A stretch of DNA of 42,682 bases, taken from positions 1 to 42,682 of the forward strand of contig JALFVN010000043.1 of the NCBI GenBank assembly GCA_022787565.1, read 5' to 3'. Made by a program: the position numbers and the translations under genes. The stretch comes from Clostridiales bacterium. GTDB taxonomy: Bacteria; Bacillota; Clostridia; Oscillospirales; Oscillospiraceae. Below, piece after piece: positions 39,200 to 42,682 of the stretch (position 1 is the first letter of the stretch; every line of letters begins with the position of its first letter). Below the pieces are notes generated by a model. That model saw only the letters and a list, made by a program, of their open reading frames with translations, had not been told where the DNA came from and did not search any database.

Positions 39200-40510
39200 T
39201 TATCTGATCTTTCGTACCAATCTTTGGTTGACCGCCCGGAGGGCGCCGTCGGTGCAGTGGTATACCGGCAGCCCCAGCTTGGGCGCGCAGGACATCACCG
39301 TGTTGGAGCAGTCCGTGCAGTTGCTGATGAGCACTGCCTGGGCCCCCGCCTTTTTCAGCGCCAGGACCTTCTGCACCTGGCCGGGACAGCGTCCCGGATT
39401 TTCGCATCGCAGACTGCCCTTGATCTCGTGGGCCTGCTTGCAGTATTGGACATCTACCACTTCACTGCCCATGCTCTCTGCCAGCTGTTGGAGCCGCTCC
39501 CTGCCCGCTCCGCAGGCGCAGACCAGAAGGCCGATCTTCTCCGGGCCTTTCATAAAGCACTCGGCGGCAATCAGTCCGCCGGTGGTCTTGACTACGGGGG
39601 CCTCCGGGCTTGTGCGCTTGCCGGTGAAGGGGCCGCCCATGATCAGCTCGCCGTAACCCTCCGCAAGTCCCCCGGCACGGTCAAAGACCTGCTGTACGGA
39701 GCTGCCAAGAGGCACGTCGAAAAATACCTGTATTAAATTCCCGTTGCCCTTGAGTTTTCCCGCGACAGTCATATCCTTGTCGATCATGGGCTTTTTCAGC
39801 GCCACGGCCTCCCACACACGGCAGACCGTTTCGGAATTGATGAGCACGACGTCCGCTTCCCGGGCAGAGCTCTCCATGGGCAGGAGCCTGCCCAGAGTCT
39901 CGCGCACAACGGCTCTCTTTTCTCCCATGGGGTACATATCGGGCAGCAGGGAGATGCCGGCCTTTTCCGGGGAAATCTGCTCCGCTTCCAAAGCGGCTTT
40001 CAGCTTTTCCACGGCCCCGGTATGCTTCCCCTTGATGGCAATCATGCCGCGTTGGGCATTGGTGATCTCCATCACGATCTTCATGCCCCGGATCAGCTTT
40101 TCCGGGTCTTTCTCGATGGCGCGGATGTTGTGGTCCAGAATGGGCTCACATTCCGCGGCGTTGACGATGACCGTACCGCCCTCCGTAAAGGGACGGTTCA
40201 GCTTGGCATAGGTGGGAAAGCCCGCGCCGCCCAGGCCCACGATCCCGGCCTCCTCGATCAGGGCCAGCGGCTCCGTTGCGCTGAGCTTCACAAAGTCCGG
40301 GCTTTGCTTCTCGTCTGCCAGGATGGAGATGCTTCTTTCGCCCACCTCCTGCACCGTGCCGGTCACGCTGGTAAAGAGGTTGGCGCCCAGGGCGTTTTCC
40401 GGCTTATCGGCGATACGCTGGCCGCGAAGCACCCGCTGGCCCGGCGCCACCACGGGAAGGGAGGGCGCGCCGGCGTGCTGCTTCAGCGGGAATTGATACA
40501 GTCGCTCCAT
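39200..40510 (-). CDS. prdC: PrdC, RnfC-like electron-transfer protein for proline reductase
   Basis: This 436-residue protein has the RnfC-like barrel-sandwich N-terminus, IVGLGGAGFPTYAKL flavin/nucleotide-binding segment and VNAAECEPIL. The C-terminal region carries several cysteines (VCACGAGRE, ENPGRCPGQV, NCTDCSNTVMSCA). Some clostridial PrdC genes are annotated with selenocysteine; here all such positions read Cys. ATG 40510 is chosen because AAGGAGA lies eight bases upstream. It is expected to pass electrons to PrdA/PrdB. Confidence 0.88.
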   Translation of the reverse strand: MERLYQFPLKQHAGAPSLPVVAPGQRVLRGQRIADKPENALGANLFTSVTGTVQEVGERSISILADEKQSPDFVKLSATEPLALIEEAGIVGLGGAGFPTYAKLNRPFTEGGTVIVNAAECEPILDHNIRAIEKDPEKLIRGMKIVMEITNAQRGMIAIKGKHTGAVEKLKAALEAEQISPEKAGISLLPDMYPMGEKRAVVRETLGRLLPMESSAREADVVLINSETVCRVWEAVALKKPMIDKDMTVAGKLKGNGNLIQVFFDVPLGSSVQQVFDRAGGLAEGYGELIMGGPFTGKRTSPEAPVVKTTGGLIAAECFMKGPEKIGLLVCACGAGRERLQQLAESMGSEVVDVQYCKQAHEIKGSLRCENPGRCPGQVQKVLALKKAGAQAVLISNCTDCSNTVMSCAPKLGLPVYHCTDGALRAVNQRLVRKIR

Positions 40511-40521
40511 GGTACTCTCCT

Positions 40522-40908
40522 TCAAAGGGCTTTGCGGTACAGGTCAAGGATATCGCGCTTTGCGGTGGCCCGCGGATTGACGGCAATGTTGCCGCTCTTC
40601 ATGGCGTCGTCGGCCATGGCGTCCATGCCGCAGGCGGCAGCCGTGGGGGCGGGAACGGTGGTGATCAGGTCCGCATCCAGAATGGCGTAAGAAGGGATCA
40701 CCTTGCAGCTGAACACGGTCAGCTTATAGTTGCGGCTGTGGTCGGTGATGACGGAGAAAGCCGTGGTCTCAGAGCCGGTGCCGGCGGTGGTGGGGATTGC
40801 CACCAGGGGGACGATATCGCCGGGGACCTTTCCGCCGCCCTCATAATCGGTGATGCTGCCCCTTCCGGCGATGACATTCTGGGGAACGGAAAAAGAAAAA
40901 TCATTCAT
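40522..40908 (-). pseudogene. Iron-containing alcohol dehydrogenase remnant with two in-frame deletions
   Basis: The 128-codon frame opens with a normal Fe-ADH N-terminus (FSFSVPQNVIAGRGSI) and jumps to the middle of the enzyme (IPTTAGTGSETTAFSVITD, YAILDADLITTVP, GMDAM). It then jumps again to the C-terminal end (NPRATAKRDILDLYRKAL). Full-length enzymes have about 380 residues. The metal-binding His region and the first half of the nucleotide fold are gone. It is first behind the operon promoter and its stop is 12 bases from prdC. Confidence 0.8.
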
Positions 40909-40985
40909 TTCAATTTACCTCTGTAAAATCAACATTTTTGATGCGTGCAGCAATTTGCCGATTTACTAAACTAAATTAATTTGAA

Positions 40986-41014
40986 AAAATATCATGGTTT
41001 GTATGGAAAGTCAA
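40986..41014 (-). promoter_or_regulatory. Promoter of the prd operon
   Basis: On the minus strand TTGACT, 17-base spacer, TATTTT, about 80 bases before the Fe-ADH remnant. The gap from 40909 to 41302 is AT-rich and otherwise holds only the divergent promoter at 41249. Confidence 0.55.
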
Positions 41015-41248
41015 TCAAAGAAATGGGATTTTTTCGCATTTTTTATTGATAATTCTTATTAAGGTCATTCTGTTTTTTCATCATGTCAGAAGGTTTTGAC
41101 GAAAATGCACAATAATTAATTATACAGTATCTTTTCGTTTTTGTGAACCTGCTGTTTCTTGTTTTTTGCGTAAAAAAATTCATTTTGTCCTGTTTCTGGG
41201 ATCTTTTTCTCCCCGCGGCTTTCCGGTTTTTTCAGATACCCGCCCGCG

Positions 41249-41277
41249 TTGACGTTGGAATGCTTCTATGGTACAAT
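41249..41277 (+). promoter_or_regulatory. Promoter of the aldo/keto reductase gene
   Basis: TTGACG, 17-base spacer, TACAAT, 25 bases before ATG 41303. Confidence 0.7.
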
Positions 41278-41302
41278 GAAAAAAACAAATTGGAGGCTGC
41301 AT

Positions 41303-42490
41303 ATGATATACAATGATTTTCACGGAAAAAAGCTTTCCCTTTTGGGCTTCGGCACCATGCGCCTGCCCCTGATCCCCGGGGGCACCACAGCGGACATCGA
41401 CCAGGAGCAGGTGGACAAAATGGTGGCCTTCGCCCTGGAAAACGGTGTGAACTATTTTGACACCGCCTATCCCTACCACGGCAGCATGTCTGAGATTGCC
41501 ATCGGCAAGGCGCTCAAAGCCTATCCCCGGGAGAGCTTCAACCTGGCCGACAAGTTCCCCGGCCACCAGATTGCCAGCAGCTATGATCCCGCAGGCATTT
41601 TTGAAGATCAATTGAAAAAGTGCGGTGTGGACTATTTTGACTTCTATCTGATGCACAATGTGAATGAGCACTCCATCCGCACCTACAAAAACGAAAAGTG
41701 GCACATTGTGGAGTATTTTATCGAGCAGAAGCGTCTGGGACGGATAAAGCACCTGGGCTTCTCCTGCCATGGCGGCATAGAAAATATCAGAGAATTTCTG
41801 GACGCCTACGGTGAGCACATGGAGTTCTGCCAGATCCAGCTGAACTATCTGGACTGGAGCCTTCAGGACGCCAAAGGCAAATACGAGCTGCTGACCGGGC
41901 GGGGCATCCCGGTGTGGGTCATGGAGCCGGTACGCGGCGGCAAGCTGGCAAATCTTCCCGCTTCTGCCGCAGAGCGGCTCACCGCCCTCCACCCGGAAGA
42001 GAGTGCAGCCTCCTGGGGTTTCCGCTGGCTGCAGGGTCTGCCCAATGTGAAGATGGTGCTCAGCGGCATGTCTGCCTTTGACCAGATGGTGGACAACGTC
42101 AGGACCTTCGATACCCGCCGTCCTCTCTCCGAAAAGGAGAATACCCTGCTCTATGAAATTGCCGACGAGCTGAAAAATGCCGTCCCCTGTACCGCCTGCC
42201 GCTATTGCTGCGCAGGTTGTCCCAAGCAGCTGGACATCCCCATGCTCATCAGCCTGTATAACGACGTCAGGATGGAGCCCAGTCTGAATCTGAGTATGCG
42301 GGTGGACGCCCTTGACCAAAGCAAACTTCCCCAGTCCTGCATTGGCTGCGGCAAGTGCCGGGCCATCTGCCCCCAGGGCATAGACGTGCCCGGACTGATG
42401 AAGGAGATGCCCGCCGTTTTCGCCACGCTCCCCAGCTGGGCAGAGATCTGCCGCCAGCGGGAAGAGGCCCAGAACAAGGCAAAATCATAA
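41303..42490 (+). CDS. Aldo/keto reductase with C-terminal 4Fe-4S domain
   Basis: This 395-residue protein has an N-terminal aldo/keto reductase barrel with the tetrad Asp and Tyr in NYFDTAYPYHG, Lys in LADKFPGH and His in FYLMHNVNEH. The ferredoxin-like C-terminus has CTACRYCCAGCP and CIGCGKCRAICP. Such fused proteins are common in anaerobes; the substrate is unknown. ATG 41303 is preferred over 41249 because TGGAGG sits eight bases upstream and the promoter overlaps the earlier frame. No functional link to the prd genes is evident beyond adjacency. Confidence 0.9.
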   Translation: MIYNDFHGKKLSLLGFGTMRLPLIPGGTTADIDQEQVDKMVAFALENGVNYFDTAYPYHGSMSEIAIGKALKAYPRESFNLADKFPGHQIASSYDPAGIFEDQLKKCGVDYFDFYLMHNVNEHSIRTYKNEKWHIVEYFIEQKRLGRIKHLGFSCHGGIENIREFLDAYGEHMEFCQIQLNYLDWSLQDAKGKYELLTGRGIPVWVMEPVRGGKLANLPASAAERLTALHPEESAASWGFRWLQGLPNVKMVLSGMSAFDQMVDNVRTFDTRRPLSEKENTLLYEIADELKNAVPCTACRYCCAGCPKQLDIPMLISLYNDVRMEPSLNLSMRVDALDQSKLPQSCIGCGKCRAICPQGIDVPGLMKEMPAVFATLPSWAEICRQREEAQNKAKS

Positions 42491-42507
42491 ATCCCTGACA
42501 ACAGGCA

Positions 42508-42654
42508 AAAGGTAGAGTCCGATTTTTCGAACTCTACCTTTCAGCTTGTCAAAAAAGTCCTGTCGGGACTTTTTTGACCGCTTCTTCCGCCGAGCGTTTT
42601 GAAATATTCAAAACGCTGCTTCGCCCAAAAAGCTTGAAAAATCAAGCTTTTTGG
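42508..42654. repeat. Cluster of four perfect hairpins after the reductase gene
   Basis: Four inverted repeats follow one another: AAAGGTAGAGT/ACTCTACCTTT (42508-42541), GTCAAAAAAGTCC/GGACTTTTTTGAC (42548-42578), AGCGTTTTGAA/TTCAAAACGCT (42593-42617), CCAAAAAGCTTGA/TCAAGCTTTTTGG (42625-42654). The first two could end transcription from either side. The tandem array and the Gly/Cys-rich spacers between them look like a dispersed chromosomal repeat cassette. Confidence 0.7.
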
Positions 42655-42682
42655 CGGCGGGTTATTGTAACGCGAGGCGGGC

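Noticed and set aside
40935-40975. Possible sigma-54 -24/-12 promoter before the prd operon (GGCAAATTGCTGC)
   Set aside because: GG to GC spacing is one base short and no activator site is seen; the sigma-A-type promoter at 40986-41014 fits better.
41180-42319. Long minus-strand frame opposite the aldo/keto reductase
   Set aside because: Antisense shadow of a clear enzyme gene with both iron-sulfur motifs.

Overview
The window reads as a Gram-positive, moderately GC-rich gut anaerobe of the Clostridia, most likely an Oscillospiraceae-type organism. This rests on a Tn1549-like integrative conjugative element (ICE), a stand-alone Spo0A-type DNA-binding protein, Firmicutes-style ribosome sites, and a Stickland D-proline reductase locus. 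Genus is inference only.

Bases 1 to about 32902 are the right-hand part of one ICE; its left end is outside the window. The backbone is on the plus strand: RepA tail, two-domain ParB-like protein, DUF3846, ArdC, MobC, relaxase, PcfB/DUF3801, VirD4, VirB2-like pilin, VirB6, PrgI/VirB3-like, VirB4, and a lysozyme/CHAP hydrolase. Next comes a roughly 10 kb cell-envelope module: ECF sigma factor, DUF4367 protein, two small secreted proteins, a lipoprotein, two permeases, one intact and one degenerate ABC ATPase, a surface protein and a MacB/FtsX-like permease. Then follow an orphan Spo0A_C protein, a zinc-ribbon peptide, a structured intergenic region, a TnpW-like peptide and a large serine recombinase. 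Four cargo blocks run on the minus strand against the backbone: an unknown protein (3648-4307), MNT/HEPN (4497-5220), RelE/RelB (9519-10161), and a TcmP / three-Cys Gp37-Gp68 / membrane protein / methyltransferase operon (27524-30765).

The most striking signal is a dispersed palindrome, GTTTCAC-N-GTGAAAC, seen at least nine times and only in the ICE part. It lies in front of most backbone transcription units and beside most cargo. It looks like a chromosomal parS site with one extra central base. The ParB-like protein encoded at 618 is the obvious candidate binder, giving a possible element-wide partition or regulatory system.

The ICE ends inside a tRNA-Ala(GGC) gene. Only the 3' part, from the D-loop onward, remains at 32903-32963, directly after the recombinase gene. 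From there to the window end is chromosome. It carries decayed genes (aminotransferase fragment, membrane-protein fragment, frameshifted LysR regulator, collapsed Fe-alcohol dehydrogenase) around an intact minus-strand proline reductase operon (prdC, prdA, a CBO2463-type gene, prdB) and a proline racemase. PrdB has cysteine where the enzyme classically has selenocysteine. An aldo/keto reductase with a ferredoxin-like C-terminus and a cluster of four strong hairpins close the window.
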